Part shown: positions 1 through 9,245 of the stretch, in pieces | Layout: each line of letters starts with the position of its first letter | Position numbering within the stretch: position 1 is the stretch's first letter | Origin: Diphasiastrum complanatum | Taxonomy: Eukaryota > Streptophyta > Lycopodiopsida > Lycopodiales > Lycopodiaceae | Direction of reading: 5' to 3' | DNA: 64,000 nt | Assembly: GCA_029204225.1 (NCBI GenBank) | Contig: CM055097.1 | Location: 51,588,557-51,652,556 of the forward strand | The notes under the pieces: generated by a model | What the model saw: only the letters and a program-made list of their open reading frames with translations | Database searches by the model: none | What the model was told of the DNA's origin: nothing | Program-made: the position numbers and the translations under genes

Positions 1-452
1 TGGTTCTAGCACTTCTAGAAGTTAAGTCTCGCCTAGTGGGCTCAGTCTTGCTTAACTTCTTAATTGACGCTTACCACAAGAAAGGTCACTCTAAATGCCA
101 TTCCCCATACATCATGCATGGTCTGCAGCCATAATGGCAAGTGCCCAAGAGTGCTTGGGAGAACCGACAAAGTATAATAATGGAATGTACATGTTTTCTC
201 AATAATCGTATCATAAAATGTTGGATTTGTATTCTTAGTGTGAAGATATACTCAAGAGTGAAAGATGAAAGTAAGATGTGTGTAAAAGATTGGCTTGAAG
301 AAGGCCAATCCCAGACGTTTGTATCGAATTCGATAGAGAAAGATTTTTGTTGGGGTTGCATTTCAATTTTATCTCTATTGCCTGTGCTCACATTTGAGGA
401 CTATGTATGCACTTACGCTTTGCTTTTGGTTGATCGTTCTCTGCTGGTGCAG

Positions 453-1356
453 CTTGACCAATTAGAGCAGAACTGTGTTGTAAATGTATGCCAACCAGGC
501 GAGAACCTTTTGGCTGCAGGATATTGCATGTATTCCAGCTCTGTGATCCTGGTATTATCAGTTGGACAAGGAGTTTATGGATTCACTCTGGATCCTATGT
601 TTGGCGAGTTTGTTCTCACTCATGATGATGTCAAAATTCCTTTGAAAGGAAAGATATATTCCTTCAACGAAGGTAATTATGCTCTTTGGGATGATAAACT
701 GAAAAAGTACATTGATGATCTCAAGGATCCAGGTCCCAGTGGAAAACCATATTCAGCACGGTATATTGGCAGCCTAGTTGGAGATTTCCACAGAACGTTG
801 CTCTATGGGGGTATCTATGGGTACCCTTCCGACAAGAAGAGCAAAAATGGCAAACTCAGACTTCTCTATGAGTGCGCACCCATGAGCTTCTTGGTTGAGA
901 AAGCTGGTGGAAAGGGATCTGATGGTCATCGCCGGATTATGGAAATTCATCCTGAGGAGGTACATAACTTCTTTAACTTCAGGATCAGTCTCGAGCCAAC
1001 GAAGCTGATTAGATGAACAATGTAATCGGATTTTACTGTTTTCTTTAGATGCGATCTAATTGTTGAAATGCATGAATATGTAAGATCGATAAATGTCGTA
1101 CTACAATGTACATATGAGCTCAGACGATATTCACCAGGCCGTCCCACTCTTCCTGCATCCAACCTAGTTCCGAGTCTTGCTCTTCTGCCACACTTCTGCT
1201 TTGAGCCCATCTTATGCACGTATGCTACTTCTGCAGTTGAATGAATAAGTTGCGAACGCTAATTTCTCCGATCTTTAATCGCAGGTTCATCAAAGAGTTC
1301 CACTATACATCGGCAGCGTGCAGGAGGTCGAAAAACTTGAAAAATACCTTGCCTAG
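453..1356 (+). CDS. FBP: Chloroplast-type fructose-1,6-bisphosphatase, last two exons (5' partial)
   Basis: This enzyme removes the 1-phosphate of fructose 1,6-bisphosphate in the Calvin cycle, in the chloroplast stroma. Exon A runs 453-959 after a polypyrimidine tract and AG at 451-452. It encodes NCVVNVCQPG, LLAAGYCMYSSS, TLDPMFGEFVLT, GKIYSFNEGNYALWDDKLKK, KPYSARYIGSLVGDFHRTLL and LRLLYECAPMSFLVEKAGG. GT follows at 960. Exon B runs 1285-1356 after GCAG and gives VHQRVPLYIGSVQEVEKLEK then a TAG stop. The two join in phase 0. The C-x4-C pair in NCVVNVC matches the thioredoxin-regulated cysteines of plastid FBPase, and the KKYIDDLKDPGPSGKPYSAR segment is plastid-type, not cytosolic. The open frame reading through the intron to 1016 is not the real end. 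Earlier exons, including the transit peptide and the first regulatory cysteine, lie before the window. The coding sequence looks intact. Confidence 0.93.
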
Positions 1357-4300
1357 CCTCATTTTTTCTGTTCAGAAACTGCAAACCTTAATAATTACAC
1401 CGGTCTGTTCAAGCAGAGCTCGATCAATTCACAGTAACCAAAGCACCAAGTTGTTCACTGTTTGTATCCAATATCTCTCAAAGACGTGTATCACTACAAT
1501 ACCTCTCTTACGTCTCTATCTTGTACAAAGTAAAGTTGTTCTTATAATGATGAAGACGGCCAGAAACACAGATGCAAACGAGATCTACTAATGTCTCCTG
1601 CACAAATTCAATAGCAAATCGTCAGATTCACTACTTTTGTAGGGATTTTTTTACGAGAAATTTAGCTCTACTTCGATTGTTTCCCAAACTTCTCTGAATC
1701 AAAGGAATTTGCTTATTTTGGATGCGAAGGGCATTCTGCAGTGTACAAAAATGTAGATGAGTGTGCAGTTAAACCACCCACCTTTCCTGTTTCAAAGGGC
1801 AAGTGTTTTTTGTTTGTCATTGCTCTTTGCATCATCATATATATGACACTTGAAGTACATAGGAGTGGAAATAAGCTCAATTTTTAGCCATTGTGTTTGT
1901 TGAGAGTAAGGCCCTCTCTCGCCCCCACTCCGCGGGCCAGGTCTCTCCCTAGCCTGGGCAAGGACCCTCCCTACACATAAGGCCCAAGGTTAGGGGGTGA
2001 GAAGGTAGTTTTGTTGCATGGTAGAGCCACGTGTGGCATAGCCAAGAAAATCTAGTTACTAATTTTCACTAGAACGCGATCATTTGTCATGCATGGCTAT
2101 AACTCGCAAAACGTCTCATGAAGATTTGCCATGCATGGCAATAGTCCAAAAAACTTTTTTAAAATTTATAACGCGTAGCAAATCTAATTGGACTTGTGAA
2201 TGTATCATATAGCAATACATGATCGACAAGTACCAAGCTCAACATCGTTGTTGATAGACAACTATATATTTTCTTTTGTTTAGAGGTTGAAAGGACAACA
2301 TAATTACATTAGCTCATGTCATAATGGATCTTTATATATTAAAGATAGACACTGAAGTTTGATGGATGATAAACAAGCAATAAGCCGTTCATAAATGGAA
2401 ACTATATGGTCGATTAAAAAGTAAATAAATAGATTTTTTAATACATGAATGATTGCGTGATCATTATGTCAAGTGATGCATTTTTGAAATCAAGCTTAAA
2501 ATATGCAACAATGTATAGAGATGCGATGACTTAAAAAAAGAATATATATGCGATTATGTAAACTATTATTTTATCACAAAATTGATTGTGGCATGTATAT
2601 AGTTTTTTCATTATCACAAGATCCATATTCATCAACCAAGGCATCTTGCAACTCATCTTCGCTTAGATGAATTTCATCATTATTGTAGAAATTAGACTCT
2701 CTCTCAACATTGTCCTCATGCAGAGAATCATTGTTGTCTTCTTCATTGTTTGAGTCAAAGTGGAGTTTTCAATATTTAAAAAACTCGCACATATTTATAT
2801 ATCCTCATCAAATATATTTGTGTTGTTCAAATTTAGATCTTCTATTTCATTTTCAATATATGCATTTTCAAACACATGTTTTGTGCATGGCTAAACCTTG
2901 AACAACATGCCACCAATTATTGCTTAGTCCATCTAGTTGAAAAAACACATGCACATTCAACAATGTTAAGGTAGCAGATTTGTTATCATCAAAAAACTAA
3001 ATGTAATGAAAGAGTGTAGTTCATTTTTTTTCATAAGTATGGTGAAAAAAGAGCTTAGAAATAGCTTATTTATGGTGTTCAAGCACAGACTTCAATGAGT
3101 CATTCTCCTTTCAAAAATTTATAGGTCTCACTTTATGGGCATATAAACAAAATGTCTTGCTTCCTCATATATAACATTGAGTGAGTTTGAAAGTTTATTA
3201 TGAAAAGCACTTCATCCATTTTTTCTTCAAGCATGTGTTTAGATAGAGGACATGCACATTTATGGTCTCCATAATTCTCATTGAAAAATAAAAGACATGA
3301 TTTTTAGCCCTTTGTGTAGTTGATGAACATGGGACTTTACATTATATGTGCACACTAGTTTGTGGTATTCACATAGTTTTGAATTTAAAAAATGAGATCG
3401 GTGTGATTAGATCATCTTTCTGTATGATGGTATCATAGTCAAGCATCAAAGATTGATTTCATATGATATTTGTCAAAAAGGAAAAAAGCCCTGCCAATAG
3501 GACTTGCAGTTTCCCTAAGGTCAAATGCATATGATACCATGGAGCATGCACTACGACATAGACCCAAGATTCAACACTATGTGCACATTAAGTGAGATTG
3601 ACTCTGATCTAAGATTCAATCAATCAATCCTACCATCCAGATCGACGGAGTGATATTATTGTGATTCAAATACCAATATTTTGCATCGATTAGATTGCAG
3701 TCAAGCATCAAGGATTGAATAAAAAATGGTCCATGCTTGAAAGAAAAACAAGGTTCACACTTGTAGGCATGAGTGAGAGACAAGGGGTCTAATTAGTCCA
3801 ATATCAAATGCATCTAATACCATTGAGTGGCAATATGACGTAATGACACGCCAAGCAAAGATCATTAAATATCATAATACAAATAGAAGAAGACTAAAAG
3901 TATTGCTTCAATACCACAAATGTAGTTGTTCTACTCCAAACCACCACAACACATTAGAGATGAGAATGCAACAAGAATGAAAGAGTAGGTAGAAGCGCTC
4001 ATGTTTATCTCCACATTGAAATCCAAAACATCTTAAAATTTATGTGGTAGGGCACATGAACCTAGCAAGGAAGATCCTCGTATCCACAAGAGGAAGAAGA
4101 GAAAGAGCTCCATTGTTCTCTCGATTGTTAATGAGCCAAAAGATTCTCAAAATTGATATCTATTGTCTAATTATAGGCATTGCCATGTCTTAACTAAACT
4201 TGAATATCTTTAAGTCTAATCATCTCTTATCAAGTCTAGTTAAGCCCTTTTTGGCTTGTTATCTTTATTTAAGATGAGAGGTCTAGAGAGAAAATCATCC

Positions 4301-4406
4301 TTATTTTGAAGGCTACTAATGCTGCTTGGGCCCAACGAAGCATACATTGGAAATTATAATACATTTTTTAGCACTTGTGTACTTGAGGTACATGACACAC
4401 CCCTTA
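1357..4406. other. Non-coding stretch downstream of FBPase
   Basis: The first few hundred bases are presumably the FBPase 3' UTR and flank. Around 1900-2010 there is a short GC-rich patch unlike its surroundings, perhaps a fragment of a repeat. From about 2040 on the DNA is AT-rich with no frame longer than about 65 codons and no recognisable protein motif. I see no RNA gene. Confidence 0.5.
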
Positions 4407-4443
4407 CATTAGGGCCCTTTTTGGACTCAAAAAGGGCCTCTTC
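4407..4443 (+). repeat. Left terminal inverted repeat (37 bp)
   Basis: It starts CATTAGGGCCC and ends GGGCCTCTTC, and is identical to the reverse complement of 12316-12352 over all 37 bases. Within it GGCCCTTTTT and AAAAAGGGCC form a 10-bp stem around a 6-base loop, so each end is itself a hairpin. Just inside, 4445-4465 resembles the complement of 12272-12297. Confidence 0.9.
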
Positions 4444-4729
4444 ACTAATTATAATTAGTGTTAATGACGACGCGTGTCCCAATAAAATATTGACAACTGA
4501 GAGGGAATGGTCCATATGACATGGCAAATTCAATGGTGCAGATTAAATCAAGTGTGGGCCCACAAAGTACACCTCTAACATTAACCCTAGATAAAGCAAT
4601 AACTATGCCTACAAGTTACCATCAACTAGCCTGTCTATCTACTAGCAGCCTTATCCTAAGAGAGCATAGTCCTTATTTCAAATTTTGAATGTTCACAAGC
4701 TTGTATCTCTCATCTCTCTCTCATTTTGT

Positions 4730-4840
<111 letters not shown>

Positions 4841-4942
4841 CTGTATACTCCACATATATTCTATTTTTTTTATTTTGGTTCACCTTATCTGAAGATCTAC
4901 ACACTATTTCGCATATCCTACATTATCATTACATCATCCATT

Positions 4943-5499
4943 ATGGTCTCTACTCAATCAAGGAAGCCCAAGAATCAACTAGCTTCCATTGTTATATTTG
5001 TCACATGGGATTCAAAGGAAATGGAGCATGAAGGAGATTTAATAAGGTGTAAGCTCTCTTGTGAAATAATGACCATAAGGTATCACATTTCACGTCAAAC
5101 ATGCTCCTTAAGTTTCATTTATAGGCGATATAAGTTTGGTCATGGTCAATGGAACCCTCTGGACGCGGAGACGAATCAGCAAGAAGTGGAGATATCCATA
5201 CATTTGCCCCATGATGAAATACGAGAAATTCATATAAATAAGGAGTGCAGCCTAGAAGATCTTCGACATATGCTTGGATTGACTTTTGTTGATGTGCCAG
5301 TAGATTTTGTCTTCACTCGTAATGGACAAAATGTGAGTCCCTAATTTCCATCAGATTCCTGAATTTTAAATAGTAATGTTGAATAAATATAGGATTATTA
5401 ACTTTGTGTCTGGTTTTGCAGATACAGAGACGAGCCGAAAAAGATCATGAATGTGTTTCATTTTTACAAAAAGGGACATTAGGAGTCCAATGGGAATAA
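4943..5499 (+). CDS. Small two-exon gene of unknown function inside the TIR element
   Basis: Exon 1 is 4943-5332 (130 codons from ATG) and ends in AAT followed by GTGAGT. The intron 5333-5421 ends in TTTTGCAG. Exon 2 is 5422-5499 and ends in TAA. The junction is in phase 0, giving about 155 residues. I do not recognise the family. The N-terminus is basic and short (MVSTQSRKPKNQL). The C-terminal third (SLEDLRHMLGL, then DFVFTRNGQNIQRRAE) has the alternating hydrophobic pattern and NG turn seen in some ubiquitin-like or beta-grasp domains, but that is only a guess from pattern. There is no signal peptide or membrane segment. The reading frame and splice sites are intact, unlike its neighbours. 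It is the leftmost gene of the element and is followed about 350 bp later by the histone-like gene on the same strand. I chose this ATG because upstream codons come from the microsatellite. Confidence 0.6.
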
Positions 5500-5734
5500 A
5501 GGATTTAATCTAATGAAAAATAGAAAACACAATTAGTTGGTTGTGTTTTGACTCTATTCTACTATATTTGGTTACATTTTGACGTTACTTTTGTGTTGTC
5601 ACATTTTATATGCCTGTTACTACATTTGTGGATGTCCAAGGATTTTTACTCATGAGCCTAGACAAGAACATACTATATTTGAAAAAGAGGCCAAAACTTT
5701 TATAGGGGCACTTACTAGAAATAGAACCCTTCAC

Positions 5735-5742
5735 TATATAAG
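5735..5742 (+). promoter_or_regulatory. TATA box of the histone H3-like gene
   Basis: The sequence cactatataaggg contains TATATAAG, 122 bases before the ATG at 5857. The context and spacing closely resemble the TATA box of the leftward gene at 9112-9105. Confidence 0.6.
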
Positions 5743-5856
5743 GGTGCTTGGGTCCTCATTTCTCCACTTCATCCCTTGAGTGTCAGAGTGTCAATTTTTT
5801 TGAATTCTCTGTTTTTCATCTCTCGTGTTCTCTGATACGTTTTCAAAGGCTAACCA

Positions 5857-7071
5857 ATGTCGGAGGAAATGGCACGGACGAAACAAACGGCTAGAGATCC
5901 CAGAGTGACTGCATTGCTCCATAGGGATGCACTAGCCACCCTCGATGAGAGAGAGAGAGACGGAGAGCAGAAGCAGGAGTAGGAGTTGCAGCCCTATAGC
6001 GTCTCAGGAAGATCCGACCACTCAGCGTGAAGCTGAGGAGGACATGGCCCATACAGCAATTGCACAGGAGGACCAAACTGAGCAGTAGTAGCAAGAAGAC
6101 CACCAGCAGCAGGAGGACCAGCAGCAGCAGCAGCAGCAGCCAACACGAGAAAAAAGCCCTTCCCCGACGGCAACTGAGCGGGAGGAAACAATGAAGTTCC
6201 TAGATGAGGAGCTTGCGGCATCGGGTGAGTTGCCGGTTCTGAATGATTCTTTCTTCGACCCATTTTCACCAGCAATGGGCATGAACACATCAAATTTAGG
6301 CATATCGGGGGACACCACACCCACCATGTCACCTCCAAGTCACGGCCCGGTGATGGGTCCAATGATGTCGTTGCTGGTGGGTGGTTCTGATGAGGGCACT
6401 CCGATGTCGAACACAACAAGGATGAAGCAAAAGGCAACCCATAGATGGTTAGAGAGAGGAGCACACGAGCGAAAAAGAAAGAATCCTCGCAAGGCAGGGT
6501 CTACATCAAAGCGACGGAACCCTGCAGCTCAGCAGCCATCACCACTGCCCACACCGCCAACATCGCCTCCACCGCCTCCACCTCCACCGCCTCCACCGCC
6601 TCCACCGCCTCCACCACTGCCTCCACCACCTCCTCCTCACCACCACCACCGCCTCCAAGTTCTGCCGCAGTTGACCCAAGTAGGACCGTAGAGCGTCACA
6701 GGGATAGGCCGGCCCCTCGTGCAGCACCATGGGCTGGAAAGGAGCTCCGCAGGATGCAGCCACCACCTCCTCGACCGCGTAGAAAGCGCAGGATTGCAAA
6801 GTGGCTCCGGGATATACGGAGCTATCAGAAGTCCGTAAAATTTTTGATCCCTAGGGCCCCTTTTGTGAGGCTTGTAAAAGAAATAGTCAATGAATTTTTC
6901 TTGGGAAACAGAGTTAAGGCAGATGCGGTGTCCGCAATACAAGAGTCTGCAGAAATGTACCTAACGCAGCTCTTTGAGGACTCATTTTTGTGTGCAGTGC
7001 ACGGGAAGCGAGTCACAATACTCCCAAAGGATCTCCACCTAGCTAGAAGGCTAAGGAGCGAGCGGCATTAA
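5857..7071 (+). CDS. Histone H3-like protein with a very long low-complexity insertion (interrupted frame)
   Basis: The first frame begins [15 protein letters not shown]; the second ATG (5869) starts exactly like histone H3 (MARTKQTAR). The last 96 codons (6781-7071) encode an H3 fold: [58 protein letters not shown], then TAA. Loop 1 has canonical H3 length, so it lacks the usual CENH3 insertion. Between lie a polyglutamine run (about 6103-6140), an acidic stretch, a serine/methionine-rich part, a basic cluster (ERKRKNPRK) and about 30 prolines (6549-6640). The frame changes once in a GA repeat (about 5945-5961) and once in the proline repeat. A TAG ends the first frame (5980), and two adjacent TAG codons (6086-6091) interrupt the middle frame within a CAG-rich run. 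An undamaged version would be about 400 residues against 135 for H3. It is either a recent pseudogene or affected by repeat-length errors. A nucleosomal role is inferred from the fold. Confidence 0.8.
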
Positions 7072-7347
7072 AAATATCATGTACATGATCTTATTTATAA
7101 TATTTAGAAGATTTGGTGTCAAGTATCTTGCAAAATTTCAGGTTGTGTGAATGCAAATTGTTGTGATTGAGTTTGATATATGATTTCAGTACTGTTTATG
7201 TGAATGCAGTCATTTGAAAATTTTAGTATCATCTATGTGAATGCAGTGATTTAAAATTTTCAATACTATGGGAATGGTAGTTTCTTTAACCATGTTGTAG
7301 ATAAGATAGGTTTCCATGTCGTGGCATGGAAATCACGCCAAGGTGCC

Positions 7348-7384
7348 ACCAGGGCCCGTTTGACCAGGTCAAACGGGCCCTGGT
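7348..7384. repeat. Perfect 18-bp inverted repeat (hairpin) between convergent genes
   Basis: Arms 7348-7365 and 7367-7384 are exact reverse complements around one central A, rich in GGGCCC. An outer pair of direct repeats (tggcatg[g/a]aaatcac, near 7322 and 7392) flanks it. It lies between the stop of the H3-like gene (7071) and that of the leftward gene (7450). A role as bidirectional terminator, or as a relic of a small foldback element, is possible. Neither can be shown here. Confidence 0.85.
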
Positions 7385-7449
7385 TGCGCTCTGGCATGAA
7401 AATCACATCACGTAAAAAAAGAAGAAGAAATCTTTATCTAAAAAAAAAA

Positions 7450-8980
7450 TTAAATTCTAAATTCAATGAATAAGCACATCATATAATGACAACAGAGAAT
7501 TAGGAGAGTCCACAAGAAAAAAAGGACAAAATCTTTATTCACATTTGATCCATTTCCTTCAGAGGAGTTCAGCTTCTCTGATCGCTTCTCTGATGACAGT
7601 ACTGGTTTTAACATTTCTAGTGCTAATTTAGGAGCATCTCCCTCATCCTCATAAGGGCCAATTAAACCCGAGAGAATGAGCCGGGTCTCGAATCCAGGGC
7701 AGAAATCATTCAAAACGGCTTTTCGGAGGACACAGTAAGCCTTTGGTGCTGACGGTGACAAGTCCAACTCACCAATGTGCTTGGAGAGTGCTTTGCATTT
7801 AAGAAGCTCTATCTGTCCATCTGGACTGTACTTGTTGCTGAAGCAGAAAATAAAGTTGTTGGGCAAGTTCCCAATGTAGTGGGCCATAGACCTGTCCAGA
7901 GTTCCTGCTTCAACTTTCTCCCGAGAGCCACCCCTTCGCATTGCAAATGCATCAAGCTCCACTGCATCCTGCATTTGGTTCAAATTATTGCAAAATGAGT
8001 ATAATGAAGACAAACAAACATAACAAACACACGCAAGTTGAATTGTTGGGTCAGACTTGCCTCGATGCCTTCATCAATGTCTTCGGTTTGCGCAAGGTTA
8101 ATTCCTTTGCCTTTGTACTTCACGTCAGCAGTTTTCCCTTTGAGTACCTCGAATGGCCTCGTTTGAACTGGTGGTGGTTAAAGCGTTTTCAATTGGCAAA
8201 GCACCCTTGCCAGTGCTTGCTCGGTGGTGTCCGTGTCATGCTCGATCAACTTCTCATACATGTCGTCGGGCTGGGTGTGGTCGAAAGTGGAACTGCCATT
8301 CTGCAAATTTACCAATGCTGGCAGCATCTCATCTTCTCGCAAGCCGAGAATATGTTGCAAGTCATGCATGAACACATACTCCTGCCCATCAATGATGACT
8401 GGAGCAAGGCCATGGATTCGAAGCACGACATCATCGGACTCATCTATATCTTCTGGCTCCGCTGATGTGGATGCACCTGTTGCCTCTTGCACAGCCAAGA
8501 TTGCTTCGTGCTCCGCAGATAAATCTTCCTCTTCACTCGGGTCGTTCATCTCGTTCACCTGCTCACTAGGATTGTGTTTGTTGCTGGCCACAGTCGCTGG
8601 AAACTCATTAAGCAAAAAAATAACAGTAATATCACCGGATAGAAACTTCTTTCCTACACTTTCAAGATCAAAAGTTTTCAGCTGATCCTTTGTCAGTTCC
8701 AAGTAATGATCGTTACCCAAGTGACTAATAAATCTGTTGAGACGAGTGATAAAGGGTCTATCTCCTTTCCATGGAATCCACATGATAGTTGAGCCAGGAA
8801 TTTGTATGGCATAAGGCTTCAAAGTTTCATCTATATACTCACTCACAATGCATCCGTATTAGCCCGTAGAGTGGCAAGCGTGTCTATTCTACCGGTAAAC
8901 ATACAATAAATACGATCTAACTGATCTAGAAACTCTGTGGGGGCTAGTAGATTGGCCAATTCTATTTTAGGGGACGACAT
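7450..8980 (-). CDS. Unknown acidic protein, two exons with a GC-AG intron (damaged)
   Basis: The start is ATG at 8980 (MSSPKIELANLLAPTEF), 125 bp after a TATA box. The frame runs to about 8846, where one missing base shifts it (TDAL to SEYIDETLKPY). It continues through IMWIPWKGDRPFITRLNRF, an acidic stretch (EEEDLSAEHEAI) and HGLAPVIIDGQEYVF. A TAA at 8180-8178 interrupts it, then PPPVQTRPFEVLKGK continues in the same frame to 8061. The intron 8060-7969 begins GCAAGT and ends AATGCAG. Exon 2 (7968-7450) begins DAVELDAFAMRRGG in phase 0, includes FCPGFETRLILSGLIGPYED, and ends at a stop. The total is about 480 residues. Two in-phase exons joined by a good GC-donor consensus argue for a real gene with recent damage. 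The last about 25 residues are hydrophobic. I do not recognise the family. It converges on the H3-like gene. Confidence 0.55.
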
Positions 8981-9104
8981 TGTTATGCAAGTAAGAACAC
9001 TAACTGACCAGCAAACTAGTAGTCTAATTGAACAAGACAAGCTAAATTACGAGGAAACAAATTTCGACAAAGCAAGAAGTGACAACAAAATGAAAACCCC
9101 CACT

Positions 9105-9112
9105 CTTATATA
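9105..9112 (-). promoter_or_regulatory. TATA box of the leftward unknown gene
   Basis: On the minus strand the sequence reads cctctatataagagtg, with TATATAAG 125 bases before the ATG at 8980. The core CTATATAAG followed by a GTG-containing tail matches the promoter at 5735. Confidence 0.6.
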
Positions 9113-9245
9113 GAGGGACGTGTATCCAAAAATAGATATTATCATAAAACCAAATAAAATAATTTCTATTTATAACAACAATCCAATTCGGCAGTAATAT
9201 TTATCACAAAGGAATATTCGAATTACAATTCAACATAAATTGTTT

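Noticed and set aside
960-1016. FBPase C-terminus reading on to 1016
   Set aside because: GT at 960 and the exon at 1285-1356 restore the conserved VHQRVPLYIGS ending. The read-through VHNFFNF is intron sequence.
4319-4519. 66-codon frame over the left terminal repeat
   Set aside because: It spans the boundary of the inverted repeat and has no conserved motif.
6086-6091. Reassignment of TAG to glutamine, suggested by TAG inside CAG runs
   Set aside because: Other genes here use TAG as a normal stop (FBPase at 1354-1356), and damaged retroelements have all three stops. Mutation is the simpler explanation.
5857-7071. Calling the H3-like protein a centromeric histone (CENH3)
   Set aside because: The fold region has canonical H3 loop-1 length and an ordinary H3-type C-terminus, and the tail begins [12 protein letters not shown]3 tails normally do not keep this whole motif, and CENH3 has a longer loop 1.
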